Of a DNA stretch of 31,737 bases, positions 16,518-23,925 are shown piece after piece. Below the pieces are notes generated by a model. The model worked only from the letters and a program-made list of their open reading frames with translations, was not told the origin of the DNA and searched no databases. The stretch spans positions 1 through 31,737 of the forward strand of contig JBBQSU010000023.1 in the NCBI GenBank assembly GCA_038234815.1, read 5' to 3'. The position numbers and the translations under genes were made by a program. Each line of letters starts with the position of its first letter. Positions within the stretch are counted from its first letter, which is position 1. Origin of the DNA: JBBQSU01 sp038234815 (lineage in GTDB: Bacteria > Planctomycetota > Phycisphaerae > Tepidisphaerales > Tepidisphaeraceae).

Positions 16518-17509
16518 GGTCGGTTTGTCTCCAATTAAATGATGATCGCATTGTAATCGCTCAATATCACAGAGGCCAATCGCGCCGGATAATTCGACGC
16601 GGGCACCGGTGTAACGCGTAGTTGTGATAACGCCGCGGCACTCTGGTCCCCGCTGCACGGGCGGGAGAACTGTCGCGGGGACCATGAACAAAGTTCCGCG
16701 CACTGGCCTTTCTCCATGCGAGAGCGACGGAGCGACAATCGCCTCGCCGCAAGTTCGCGCGGCGAGGCGTCGTCGCCAATACCCTGCCTGCCGAGCAACA
16801 TTACTTTTCGTACACACTTCGGTGCCGCGCACCGGATTTCGTCGAAAATCAGGCAAATTTGCGTACTTCGCGCCCGTTTGAATGAGAAAAGGGGGTCCAA
16901 AGGGGGTCCCAAAGAGGTCCCTTTGGGGTCTCAAGGGTGTCGCGAGGACGTCGTTTGTGGCTCCGGAGGGGTACTTCGAAGGTCCGGTTTGTCGCGCCCC
17001 TCGGATGCCGTCAACGAAGGAAAACCCCGCGGTGCAAACGCACGCGGCTTGACGCGCATTTGCAGGTCCGACTTTGCCGGAGGATGGCCCGGGCCCGAAT
17101 CCAACTCCGAGCAATAAGCTTGCCGCGAAGACGCACGTGGCCAGGCGGGCCATCAGGTCGATCAACTCGTAATTAGTCATAAGTATAGCCCTCTACCCTA
17201 GGGGCAGGAAAACACCTGAAGGTGCGCGATTTGGCGATAATTCGCGCAACTGGGAGTGCCGTAAAATGCACCTAAATCCCAGCGCAAAAACGATTTGTAA
17301 AAAATTTTATTTTTTTGGAAGTAGTCGAATCTTGGTGCGCTTTTTGGCGCCAAAAAGCGCACCACTTTTGCGCGCTCTCACCCAAACCGCCACGCGCGAG
17401 ATCGGCGCGAAAGGGGTAGAGGGATGTCGCCCTTGGTTGGAGCACTTAGATCACCGATCCGAGGCGCACCCAAGAGGAGTTATATTTCGCGAAATGTGTG
17501 GCCGCACGG
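16518..17509. other. Long hairpin-rich intergenic region between thrS and ndk
   Basis: Nearly 1 kb without a convincing gene. It holds hairpins with arms 16645-16653/16675-16683 (9 bp), 16740-16750/16759-16769 (11 bp), 16820-16825/16829-16834 (6 bp, 3-nt loop) and 16908-16914/16921-16927 (7 bp). Then come short inverted repeats CACCTGAAGGTG (17213-17224) and TGCGCGA/TCGCGCA (17223-17248), an A/T block (17292-17316) and a 32-bp palindrome (17333-17364). It may be the 5' leader of ndk, a structured RNA gene, or both. None of RNase P, tmRNA, SRP or 6S RNA could be recognised. Confidence 0.55.
17333..17364. repeat. 32-bp perfect palindrome
   Basis: TGGTGCGCTTTTTGGC (17333-17348) is followed directly by its exact reverse complement (17349-17364), centred on GGCGCC. 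There is no loop and no adjacent T-run, so it is not a canonical terminator. It follows an A/T block at 17292-17316. It could be a protein-binding site, a cruciform, or a 3' end for thrS transcripts. Confidence 0.9.
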
Positions 17510-19525
17510 TCAGGCCCGGGCTTTCACCTTTTCCAGCATCATGGCGATGAAAGCCTCGATCCCCATCGCGCCCTGATCGCCGTCGGTACGGTGCCGTACC
17601 GCCACCCTGTTGTCAGTCACTTCTTTCTCGCCCACCACCAGCATGTAAGGCACCTTGTCCATCGTGGCCTGTCGGATCTTGAAGCCGATCTTGTCGCTGC
17701 CCAACTGCGCTTCTACCCGCAGGCCCGCAGACTTAAGCGAGCCGGCGACCTGTTGCGCGTAGTCGTTGAATTTATCGCTGATGCTTAGCACCGACACCTG
17801 CACCGGCGCCAGCCACAGTGGAAAGGCCCCGGCGAAATGCTCGATCAACACGCCGATAAAGCGCTCCATGCTGCCGAAGGGCGCGCGGTGGATCATCACC
17901 GGCCGGTGGGGCTTGTTGTCCGCGCCGGTGTATTCAAGCTGGAATCGTTCGGGCAGTTGATAATCCACCTGCACTGTCCCCAGTTGCCATTCGCGGCCGA
18001 TGACGTCCTTGATGACGAAATCGATCTTCGGGCCGTAGAAGGCCGCCTCGCCGGGTTCCTTCGTGAAGGGCACGCCCAGGCTCCCTGCGGCGTCCAGACA
18101 CGCCTTCTCGGCCTGGTCCCACTGCTCGGATTTGCCGACATACTTGGCGCTGTCGGGATCGCGCAGTCCGACGCGCACGCGGTACTCATTCAGGCCCAGC
18201 GTCCCCAGCACGATCTTGACCAGTTCCAGGCAACCGATGATCTCGGCAGACACCTGTTCCTCAGTGCAGAATAAATGCGCATCGTCCTGCGTAAAGCCCC
18301 GCACGCGCGTCATTCCCCCAAGCTCACCCGATTTCTCCCAGCGATACACCGTCCCAAATTCCGCCAGGCGGATGGGCAGATCGCGGTAGCTGTGCTGCTG
18401 GCTGGAATATATCTTGATGTGCATCGGGCAGTTCATCGGTTTGAGCAAATACCCGTCGATGTCCCCCTTCTCCATGCGGTTGGATAATTCCCCGCACGAA
18501 CACCCTTCGCTGCTCAACAGGTCGATCATTTCCCGATCAACCAAAGGGGGAAACTGGCTCTGCCGGTAATAGGGATAATGTCCGCTTGTTTTATACAAGC
18601 CCAGCCGGCCGATGTGCGGGGTAAACACCTGGCTGTATCCCTGGCGAGTGAGGTGTTCGCTGATGAAATTCTGCAATTCCTGCCGAACCACCGCGCCCTT
18701 GGGCTTCCACAACACCAGCCCCTGCCCGACGGCGTCGTCGATCACGAACAATCCCAGTTGCGGGCCGAGCACGCGATGGTCGCGCTTCTTCGCTTCTTCG
18801 ATCTGCCGGAGATGCTCGTCGAGTTGTTTCTTATCGAAAAACGCCGTCCCGTAGACGCGCTGAAATCGATCGCTCGAAACATCGCCATGCCAGTGCGATT
18901 GGGCCACCGACATGATCTTAAAACCCTTGATCTTCCCGGTATTCGGCACGTGCGGCCCCATGCACAGGTCTTCCCAGTCCTTGTCCTTCTGTCCGGTGAC
19001 GTACCAACTGAGCGAATCGGCCCCGCCCTCCAGTGCCCGCCGCGCGTTGTCGATCTTATATTTGTTCCCTTCCCTGGCCAGACGCTCGGTCCCCTCGCCG
19101 GCGCTCAGGTCATAGCGCATGAACGGCCGATTCTCCGCCACGATCTTCTGCATCTCCGCTTCGATCCGGGCAAAGTCGTTCGACGAGATCGCCGTCTCCA
19201 GGGCGATGTCGTAATAAAACCCCGTCTCCAGTGCCGGCCCATAGGCCAGGCGCGCGTCCGGCCAAAGCCGCTGGATAGCCTCGGCCATGACGTGGGCGGT
19301 GCTGTGGCGCAACACGAGCAGCGCCTCGGGATCCCGATCCGTCAGAATCGCAACCGTGTGCGCGCCGGCGCCGATCCTGCTGCCCAGGTCCACCACCTTC
19401 CCGTCCACCCTTCCCGCCACCGCCGCCCGCGCTAACCCCTTACCGATGGATTCGGCCAATTGCAGCACCGTCGCGTCGTCGGACATGTCCCGTACACTGC
19501 CGTCTGGAAGGGAGATCATTCCCAT
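17510..19525 (-). CDS. thrS: Threonyl-tRNA synthetase
   Basis: A 671-residue class II synthetase charging tRNA-Thr. Domains: TGS (1-65), editing domain with HSTAH (His74, His78) and a downstream editing-site Cys/His pair, catalytic core with the zinc Cys in PMNCPMH and the MIHRAPFGSMERFIGVLIEH motif 3, and a C-terminal anticodon-binding domain (from about 570). A Cys-containing insertion (SSEGCSCGELSNRMEKGDID) stands just before the zinc-binding PMNCPMH, where other enzymes have a short loop. ATG 19525 has an AGGAG site 5 bases upstream. The leader carries a strong hairpin and a 19-codon open frame (see those entries). Confidence 0.97.
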   Translation of the reverse strand: MGMISLPDGSVRDMSDDATVLQLAESIGKGLARAAVAGRVDGKVVDLGSRIGAGAHTVAILTDRDPEALLVLRHSTAHVMAEAIQRLWPDARLAYGPALETGFYYDIALETAISSNDFARIEAEMQKIVAENRPFMRYDLSAGEGTERLAREGNKYKIDNARRALEGGADSLSWYVTGQKDKDWEDLCMGPHVPNTGKIKGFKIMSVAQSHWHGDVSSDRFQRVYGTAFFDKKQLDEHLRQIEEAKKRDHRVLGPQLGLFVIDDAVGQGLVLWKPKGAVVRQELQNFISEHLTRQGYSQVFTPHIGRLGLYKTSGHYPYYRQSQFPPLVDREMIDLLSSEGCSCGELSNRMEKGDIDGYLLKPMNCPMHIKIYSSQQHSYRDLPIRLAEFGTVYRWEKSGELGGMTRVRGFTQDDAHLFCTEEQVSAEIIGCLELVKIVLGTLGLNEYRVRVGLRDPDSAKYVGKSEQWDQAEKACLDAAGSLGVPFTKEPGEAAFYGPKIDFVIKDVIGREWQLGTVQVDYQLPERFQLEYTGADNKPHRPVMIHRAPFGSMERFIGVLIEHFAGAFPLWLAPVQVSVLSISDKFNDYAQQVAGSLKSAGLRVEAQLGSDKIGFKIRQATMDKVPYMLVVGEKEVTDNRVAVRHRTDGDQGAMGIEAFIAMMLEKVKARA

Positions 19526-19533
19526 TTGCGCTC

Positions 19534-19593
19534 CTAAAAACCTTTGCGAATAACGCAGAAACCGCCCGATCGCTCATCGACCGGGCGGTTCAT
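19534..19593 (-). CDS. Possible 19-residue upstream ORF in the thrS leader
   Basis: On the minus strand an ATG at 19593 opens 19 codons ending in TAG at 19536-19534; the stop overlaps the AGGAG ribosome site of thrS. The frame contains the leader hairpin. It has no threonine codons, so a classic threonine attenuator is unlikely. Its own ribosome site is weak. It may be chance; the overlap of stop and ribosome site is what makes it worth recording. Confidence 0.25.
   Translation of the reverse strand: MNRPVDERSGGFCVIRKGF
19560..19590 (-). promoter_or_regulatory. Leader hairpin upstream of thrS
   Basis: Arms 19560-19568 and 19582-19590 (AACCGCCCG / CGGGCGGTT) pair perfectly and continue with TCG/CGA (19570-19572/19578-19580) after one mismatch, closing on a 5-base loop. 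It stands about 35 bases before the thrS start on its mRNA. thrS leaders often carry control elements; this could be an operator or attenuator. No T-box motif is seen. Confidence 0.55.
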
Positions 19594-19768
19594 CGTCTTA
19601 TCTTCTGGAAAACGGCCCAGGACGATCACCACCCGAAAAAGGGCGTCGTCGTACCCGTGCTGAAAACTTCCCAAATCATTTGCATTGCGATGCTACCGTT
19701 GGACCCAATCCCGGTCAACGAAAGCCGCAGGGCGGGTAATATTTGTGTATCTTTTCGGCGCTGGCTGC

Positions 19769-19796
19769 TTACCTTTTTCGCCGGTCTGGATATCAT
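19769..19796 (+). promoter_or_regulatory. Candidate promoter of GlmU-like gene, short or no leader
   Basis: TTACCT (19769-19774), 16-bp spacer, TATCAT (19791-19796). The ATG follows only 9 bases after the -10, so the mRNA would be almost leaderless, which fits the lack of a ribosome site before 19806. Confidence 0.45.
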
Positions 19797-19805
19797 AGAC
19801 GAAAC

Positions 19806-21056
19806 ATGCATGTCGTGATCTTTGAAGGAAATCATTGGACCACATTCGCACCGCTGGCGCTAAGCCGGCCGGTGTTCTGCCTGCTCTGCGGGACCAGCAC
19901 GCTCGTTGAGAAGGCCGTGAAACACACGCAGGCCACGCGCGTCACGCTATGGGTGCGGCCGGCCTTCGAGGCTTATTGCCGCGCGGTCGTTGCCCCCCTG
20001 CTCGGCGTGCCGGTCAGCATTAATACGCCCCTGGACGACGAACCGGCGCTGCTGCTGTCGGGCCGGGCGATGCACATGGCCCGATACGAATTTCCCCCCG
20101 CGCCTGCGGTGGTCGTGGACGAAGAGGACGTCATCCGATCCGCCTTCGTGCGCGCTGCCGGCCTTGGCCCGGCCGACGTGATGCAGCGATCCTCCCGTTG
20201 GACCGATCTCCTGGCCCTTCCGCGCTGTATGCAGCAGACGCGGCTTCCCAGGCACATCTGGGATCTCATCGGCTGGAACGAGGAAGCTATCGTCACCGAC
20301 TCGATTCACTTGACGGGTTATGTCCATCCGTCCAGCGACGGGCCGTATCACCTCATCGATCCGTCCAACATCTGGATCTCCAACGACGTGAAATTCGCTC
20401 CGGGCTGCGTTTTAGACGCCTCGCGCGGGCCGATCGTCCTTGGCGCCGGCGCGAGCATCGGCGCCAACAGCGTTTTGATCGGTCCTTGCTCCATCGGGGC
20501 CTATTCCACCATCCTGCCCCTGGCCTTCATCCGCAGCGGCACCAGCATCGGCCCGGTCTGCCGCATCGGTGGGGAGATCGGCAACTCGCTTGTCCTGGGC
20601 TACGCCAACAAACAGCACGACGGCTACGTCGGCGACAGTTACATCGGGGAGTGGGTGAACCTTGGCGCGGGTACCACCACCAGCAACCTGAAAAACACCT
20701 ACGGCGAAATCGCCATTCCCATGGGCGGAACCGAAACCCCCACCGGGCGCAGGCTGCTCGGCTCAATCCTCGGCGACCACACCCGAACGGGCATCGGCAC
20801 GCGGCTTAACACTGGAACTTATGCAGGGTATTGCACGATGATCGCCGCATCGGCCATCGCGCCGCGCTACGTTCCCAGCTTCAGTTGGTTGACCGACGAC
20901 GGCCTAAAACCCTATCGTCCGGAAAAAGCCGCAGAGGTGATGCGCCTGGCGCTGGCCCGCCGCAATCGGGACTGGTCCGACGCCGAGCAGAACATCCTGG
21001 ACTACGCCCACGTCACCGCACCAACGATCGAAAAGCCCGGCCACGCCCAACGATAG
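19806..21056 (+). CDS. GlmU-like sugar nucleotidyltransferase/acetyltransferase (alternative bacterial type)
   Basis: 416 residues. The N-terminus (FEGNHWTTFAPLALSRPVF then CGTSTLVEKAV) matches the alternative GlmU family (TIGR03991-like) found in Bacteroidetes and Planctomycetes, which has a short nucleotidyltransferase-like domain. From about residue 180 come hexapeptide repeats of a left-handed beta helix (IVLGAGASIGANSVLIGPCS), as in acyltransferases, with the conserved region NLGAGTTTSNLKNTYG near residue 290. The likely role is making UDP-N-acetylglucosamine or a related activated sugar for envelope synthesis; the exact substrate is uncertain. ATG 19806 starts on the first strand and lacks a ribosome site. 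It converges on the ADP-ribosylglycohydrolase gene with 12 bases between. Confidence 0.88.
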   Translation: MHVVIFEGNHWTTFAPLALSRPVFCLLCGTSTLVEKAVKHTQATRVTLWVRPAFEAYCRAVVAPLLGVPVSINTPLDDEPALLLSGRAMHMARYEFPPAPAVVVDEEDVIRSAFVRAAGLGPADVMQRSSRWTDLLALPRCMQQTRLPRHIWDLIGWNEEAIVTDSIHLTGYVHPSSDGPYHLIDPSNIWISNDVKFAPGCVLDASRGPIVLGAGASIGANSVLIGPCSIGAYSTILPLAFIRSGTSIGPVCRIGGEIGNSLVLGYANKQHDGYVGDSYIGEWVNLGAGTTTSNLKNTYGEIAIPMGGTETPTGRRLLGSILGDHTRTGIGTRLNTGTYAGYCTMIAASAIAPRYVPSFSWLTDDGLKPYRPEKAAEVMRLALARRNRDWSDAEQNILDYAHVTAPTIEKPGHAQR

Positions 21057-21068
21057 GCCACGAGGGCG

Positions 21069-22988
21069 TCACTCGTCCCACGCCAGGCGCGTCCAGCGCA
21101 CGTCAACCACGCCCCGGTTCTGCGGATTCTCGGTCAGAATGAAGTGGGCATCGAACGGTTCGGCACCGGCCGGCCGAATGAATTTCACCAAAACCTCGTT
21201 CATTCCCTGATGCAACGGGATGTCGAGATACGCTCGATCCTTGTGCGTCGAAGGCCGAAATCGTGCGTGATCGGCCAAATTGTGTACGACCTGCCCGTTC
21301 ACCCAACTCTTGACCGGCCCACTGGCCGGCAAGCCGAGAATGATCTTCCGCTCGGTCGCCGCCGACAAAAACGCTTGTACATAAATCGCGTGCCCTGCCG
21401 GCAAGATCGGGCCTAAGGCAAGATCATGGCCGAGCGCGTGATGGATCGCACCCAGGCCGACGCGCGCGCTTGGCTGGCCGGCATCCTGACCGTGAAATTC
21501 TTCTGGATCGAACGCGTGGTCCAGTAGTGTGTCCGCGGCACCGGCCGGAAGCGCATAAGGCCTGCTGATGCGATATCGCCTGGCACCGATCAGGACGATG
21601 GGCGTCTCGGTCTGCGCCAATCGTTGGGGCGACTGCAAGCGCAGAGACAGCAAGTTCGAATTCTCCAGCCGCCCCGCTTTGGGAACCTTTACTAGCCAGT
21701 CGAGCGTTGCCTCGCCGAGCGAGGGCAGCGAGATCGTCTGCGCTTCAATCGTCTGCCACCCTGCCGGCAGGTTCATGGTAGCAGTCACCGGCAGGACTTC
21801 GGGAGAAGTATTGCGAATGATCGTGGTCAGTCGCTTCTGTCCGCCGGCGACGATTGCCGGGTTATCGTGATAATCCACGCCAACCACAAAAGTGCCCGTG
21901 GGGAAATAAACCGCAGTGATCGGCCGCTTCCACATCGCCCACACCGATGCATCCGCCCGGCAATCCTCGCGGCGAGGCGTTTGTCCGGCGCTGAAGCGTT
22001 TCGCCTGCGCAATCGTGCGATTGGTCAAGTCGGCCAGGGTTTTCGGGATCGGGTTCGGCCCCACATTGCAGTGGCGCAAGCCGCCCCAGCTTTCGTTGGT
22101 GGCGATAGATTCGCCCAGCGGCGCCGTCCACTTCTCGGGCAGCCCCTTGTTCCCGTGGATGATCCCCAGGATCGATCCCACCGTCGCCCCTGTGCAATCC
22201 GTGTCATATCCGCAGTTCACTGCGATGCAGATCGTCTCGGCGAAGTCTTTGCCATACAGCAGGCCGACCGTCTGAAAGCCCATGTTGATCGGCGAGTATT
22301 GCGCATTGTAATGCGGCGCGGCCTCCAGCACCTTCGCGCGGGCAGTCTTCCAATCCAGCCCGGCGCGATGAGCCGCCCGCGCCGCGTCTATCGCCGCCGC
22401 CGTCTTCGTGCCGTCGGCCACATAGGTCCGCCCGATGTCCAGCAACTCGTTCAAGTCCGAAATGATAAATGCCGCCGACTCGATCGCCGTGTTGAACATC
22501 TCCCCATAAACACTCTCGCCGCCGGCGTGGTCGCAAATGGCATCTTCATACGCATACTTCACCGCCAGGCGCGGCAATCCCGGCGCGACGCACGCCCAGA
22601 TTTCTGACCGGATCGGACAGCCCATGCAGTCGATGAACCAGTTGTTGTAATTCCCTGCCACCGGCGGAATCAGCCCCAGTCGCATGTTCATCCGCGCCCA
22701 GCCATACTCGTCCCAGTTGTAGCCGATATGATTGAGCCAATACTCGCTTAGTTCCCTCGCCGTCAGTGCTGGCCCGTGATCTTCAATGGCCTTCAACCAG
22801 ATGAGCTGCATCTCCAGATCGTCGTTGGGAATCCCGCCTTCCTGCAGTTTCGGATACCACCACACGTCAAACGGCTCGGCCTCGCCATAAGCCTTCTCCA
22901 GCGGCGCGCCCAGCGTGCCACCACAGTTCTTGCCCATCCAACAGCCATAAACCTTGTCGTAAAACGCCGGGGAATTCAGATCGATCAT
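21069..22988 (-). CDS. ADP-ribosylglycohydrolase-fold protein with C-terminal beta domains
   Basis: 639 residues. Residues 1-330 are an ADP-ribosylglycohydrolase (DraG/ARH) domain: YGCWMGKNCGGTLGAPLE start, first metal cluster NDD (Asp56, Asp57), and second cluster YDTDCTGATVGS (Asp262, Asp264). These residues bind the two metal ions that remove ADP-ribose from proteins or small molecules. Residues 370-480 look like a beta sandwich (VTATMNLPAGWQTIEAQTIS), and the last 130 like a carbohydrate-binding-type jelly roll (KSWVNGQVVHNLADHARF). No signal peptide is evident. The large added domains suggest a sugar or glycan substrate rather than a regulatory one, by analogy with other planctomycete paralogues (inference). 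Preceded by a promoter with an operator-like repeat. Confidence 0.93.
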   Translation of the reverse strand: MIDLNSPAFYDKVYGCWMGKNCGGTLGAPLEKAYGEAEPFDVWWYPKLQEGGIPNDDLEMQLIWLKAIEDHGPALTARELSEYWLNHIGYNWDEYGWARMNMRLGLIPPVAGNYNNWFIDCMGCPIRSEIWACVAPGLPRLAVKYAYEDAICDHAGGESVYGEMFNTAIESAAFIISDLNELLDIGRTYVADGTKTAAAIDAARAAHRAGLDWKTARAKVLEAAPHYNAQYSPINMGFQTVGLLYGKDFAETICIAVNCGYDTDCTGATVGSILGIIHGNKGLPEKWTAPLGESIATNESWGGLRHCNVGPNPIPKTLADLTNRTIAQAKRFSAGQTPRREDCRADASVWAMWKRPITAVYFPTGTFVVGVDYHDNPAIVAGGQKRLTTIIRNTSPEVLPVTATMNLPAGWQTIEAQTISLPSLGEATLDWLVKVPKAGRLENSNLLSLRLQSPQRLAQTETPIVLIGARRYRISRPYALPAGAADTLLDHAFDPEEFHGQDAGQPSARVGLGAIHHALGHDLALGPILPAGHAIYVQAFLSAATERKIILGLPASGPVKSWVNGQVVHNLADHARFRPSTHKDRAYLDIPLHQGMNEVLVKFIRPAGAEPFDAHFILTENPQNRGVVDVRWTRLAWDE

Positions 22989-22997
22989 ATCGCGGAG

Positions 22998-23028
22998 ACT
23001 ATATTGAACCGGGCGTGACGTGTCACGC
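22998..23028 (-). promoter_or_regulatory. Promoter and operator-like inverted repeat of the glycohydrolase gene
   Basis: Minus strand GTGACA (23026-23021), 17-bp spacer, TATAGT (23003-22998). The -35 lies within the inverted repeat GCGTGAC/GTCACGC (23013-23019/23022-23028, 2-base spacer), so a dimeric regulator bound there would block polymerase. The ATG at 22988 begins about 9 bases past the -10, so the mRNA is probably leaderless. Confidence 0.6.
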
Positions 23029-23170
23029 TAGGACCCACCGCAAGCATCACCTGCGGGATCCAGCAAGCAGAAAAAATTCCAGGCTTTCCCCACCCCGCCA
23101 AATCGCCCGATAAAACCCATGTTTCCGCGCTGATATGGACCCGCCGCATGTGCGACGACTTAATTCGCTG

Positions 23171-23359
23171 CAACAAATGCCGCATCCGCTTAAAGAAATG
23201 TCGCATTCTCTTAAAGAAATGCCGCATCCGCTTAAAGAAATGCCGCATTCTCTTAAAGAAATGCCGCATCCTCTTAAAGAAATGCCGCGTCCGCTTAAAG
23301 AAATGCCGCATCCGCTTAAAGAAATGCCGCATCCGCTTCAACAAATGTCCCCTGCGATA
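23171..23359. repeat. Tandem 21-bp repeat array, nine units
   Basis: Eight 21-bp units of consensus AAAGAAATGCCGCATCCGCTT (23171-23338) plus a degenerate ninth. The first and last units begin CAACAA instead of AAAGAA, so the array has matching borders. Because 21 is a multiple of 3 and the unit has no stop, it is open in several frames: KEMPHPL or CRIRLKK on plus, RMRHFFK on minus. No frame has codon usage or a start that clearly favours coding. There are no spacers, so it is not CRISPR. Confidence 0.95.
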
Positions 23360-23410
23360 CAGCATGTAGTGTGGACGTATCCGCCCACCGTGTGATTAAC
23401 CCAACGAACG

Positions 23411-23742
23411 GATGAATGACGAATGTCGGCTTTTGCGTTGCCATTCCGTTTTCGCGCTCATTCACCACGAAGGGCACGAAGGGCACGAATGACACGAAGG
23501 GAGAAGTTCCCCGAGGTGCGGCTATTTTCGTGTAGTTCGTGTTCTTCGTGGTTGATGGCATTCAGGGATGAATGACGGATGTCGGCTTTTGCGTTGCCAT
23601 TCCGTTGTCGCGCTCATTCACCACGAAGGGCACGAATGACACGAAGGGAGAAGTTCCCCGAGGTGCGGCTATTTTCGTGTAGTTCGTGTTCTTCGTGGTT
23701 GATGGCATTCAGGGAAAAATGACGGCTGTCGGCTCTTGCGTT
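23411..23742. repeat. Imperfect tandem duplication with CACGAA/TTCGTG inverted arrays
   Basis: Copy 1 (23411-23566, 156 bp) and copy 2 (23567-23713, 147 bp) are nearly identical, with a 9-bp deletion in copy 2; a decayed third copy runs 23714 to about 23742. Inside copy 1 CACGAA occurs at 23466, 23475, 23484 and 23493, and its complement TTCGTG at 23527, 23536 and 23545, each 9 bp apart. Copy 2 has three left (23622, 23631, 23640) and three right (23674, 23683, 23692) arms. Each copy can fold into a long stem with 3-bp interruptions (23465-23551; 23621-23698). Non-coding, of the type of dispersed repeats. Confidence 0.93.
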
Positions 23743-23888
23743 TGATTTCTGTATTGGCGCGCGATGCAATACCTACTTCCGCGATTTCCTGCGGTTGTCG
23801 TTCTTGCACAGCATCTGCCAGTTCGCTGCGTCGGTTTTCCGAACGCCCGTTCGATGCGCGCCCGCCCGCGTGTGGCAAAGCCGTTTCC

Positions 23889-23917
23889 TTGAACAATACC
23901 CGACTGGCTCATACATT
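23889..23917 (+). promoter_or_regulatory. Promoter of galK, probably leaderless
   Basis: TTGAAC (23889-23894), 17-bp spacer, TACATT (23912-23917), with the galK ATG only 8 bases beyond. Transcription would start at or next to the A of ATG, fitting the absence of a Shine-Dalgarno site. Confidence 0.6.
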
Positions 23918-23925
23918 CTTTGCTT

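Noticed and set aside
16518..17180. Minus-strand open frame continuous with ndk, starting MTNYELIDLMARLATCVFAA
   Set aside because: The residues up to ndk are low in complexity and not NDK-like. A hydrophobic start and an AGAGGG site are present, so a small membrane peptide cannot be fully excluded, but the region is full of hairpins and the frame is probably open by chance.
17292..17364. Replication origin (A/T block plus inverted repeats)
   Set aside because: No DnaA-box-like nonamers and no dnaA, dnaN or gid genes nearby.
18578..19435. 285-codon open frame antisense to thrS
   Set aside because: Shadow of thrS, which has all family motifs.
23171..23359. CRISPR array
   Set aside because: Units are directly adjacent without spacers, and no cas gene is near.
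23135..23395. 86-residue repeat protein (KEMPHPL repeats) and its 126-residue minus-strand counterpart
   Set aside because: All come from a stop-free 21-bp repeat. No ribosome site or codon bias supports one frame over the others, so it is annotated as a repeat.
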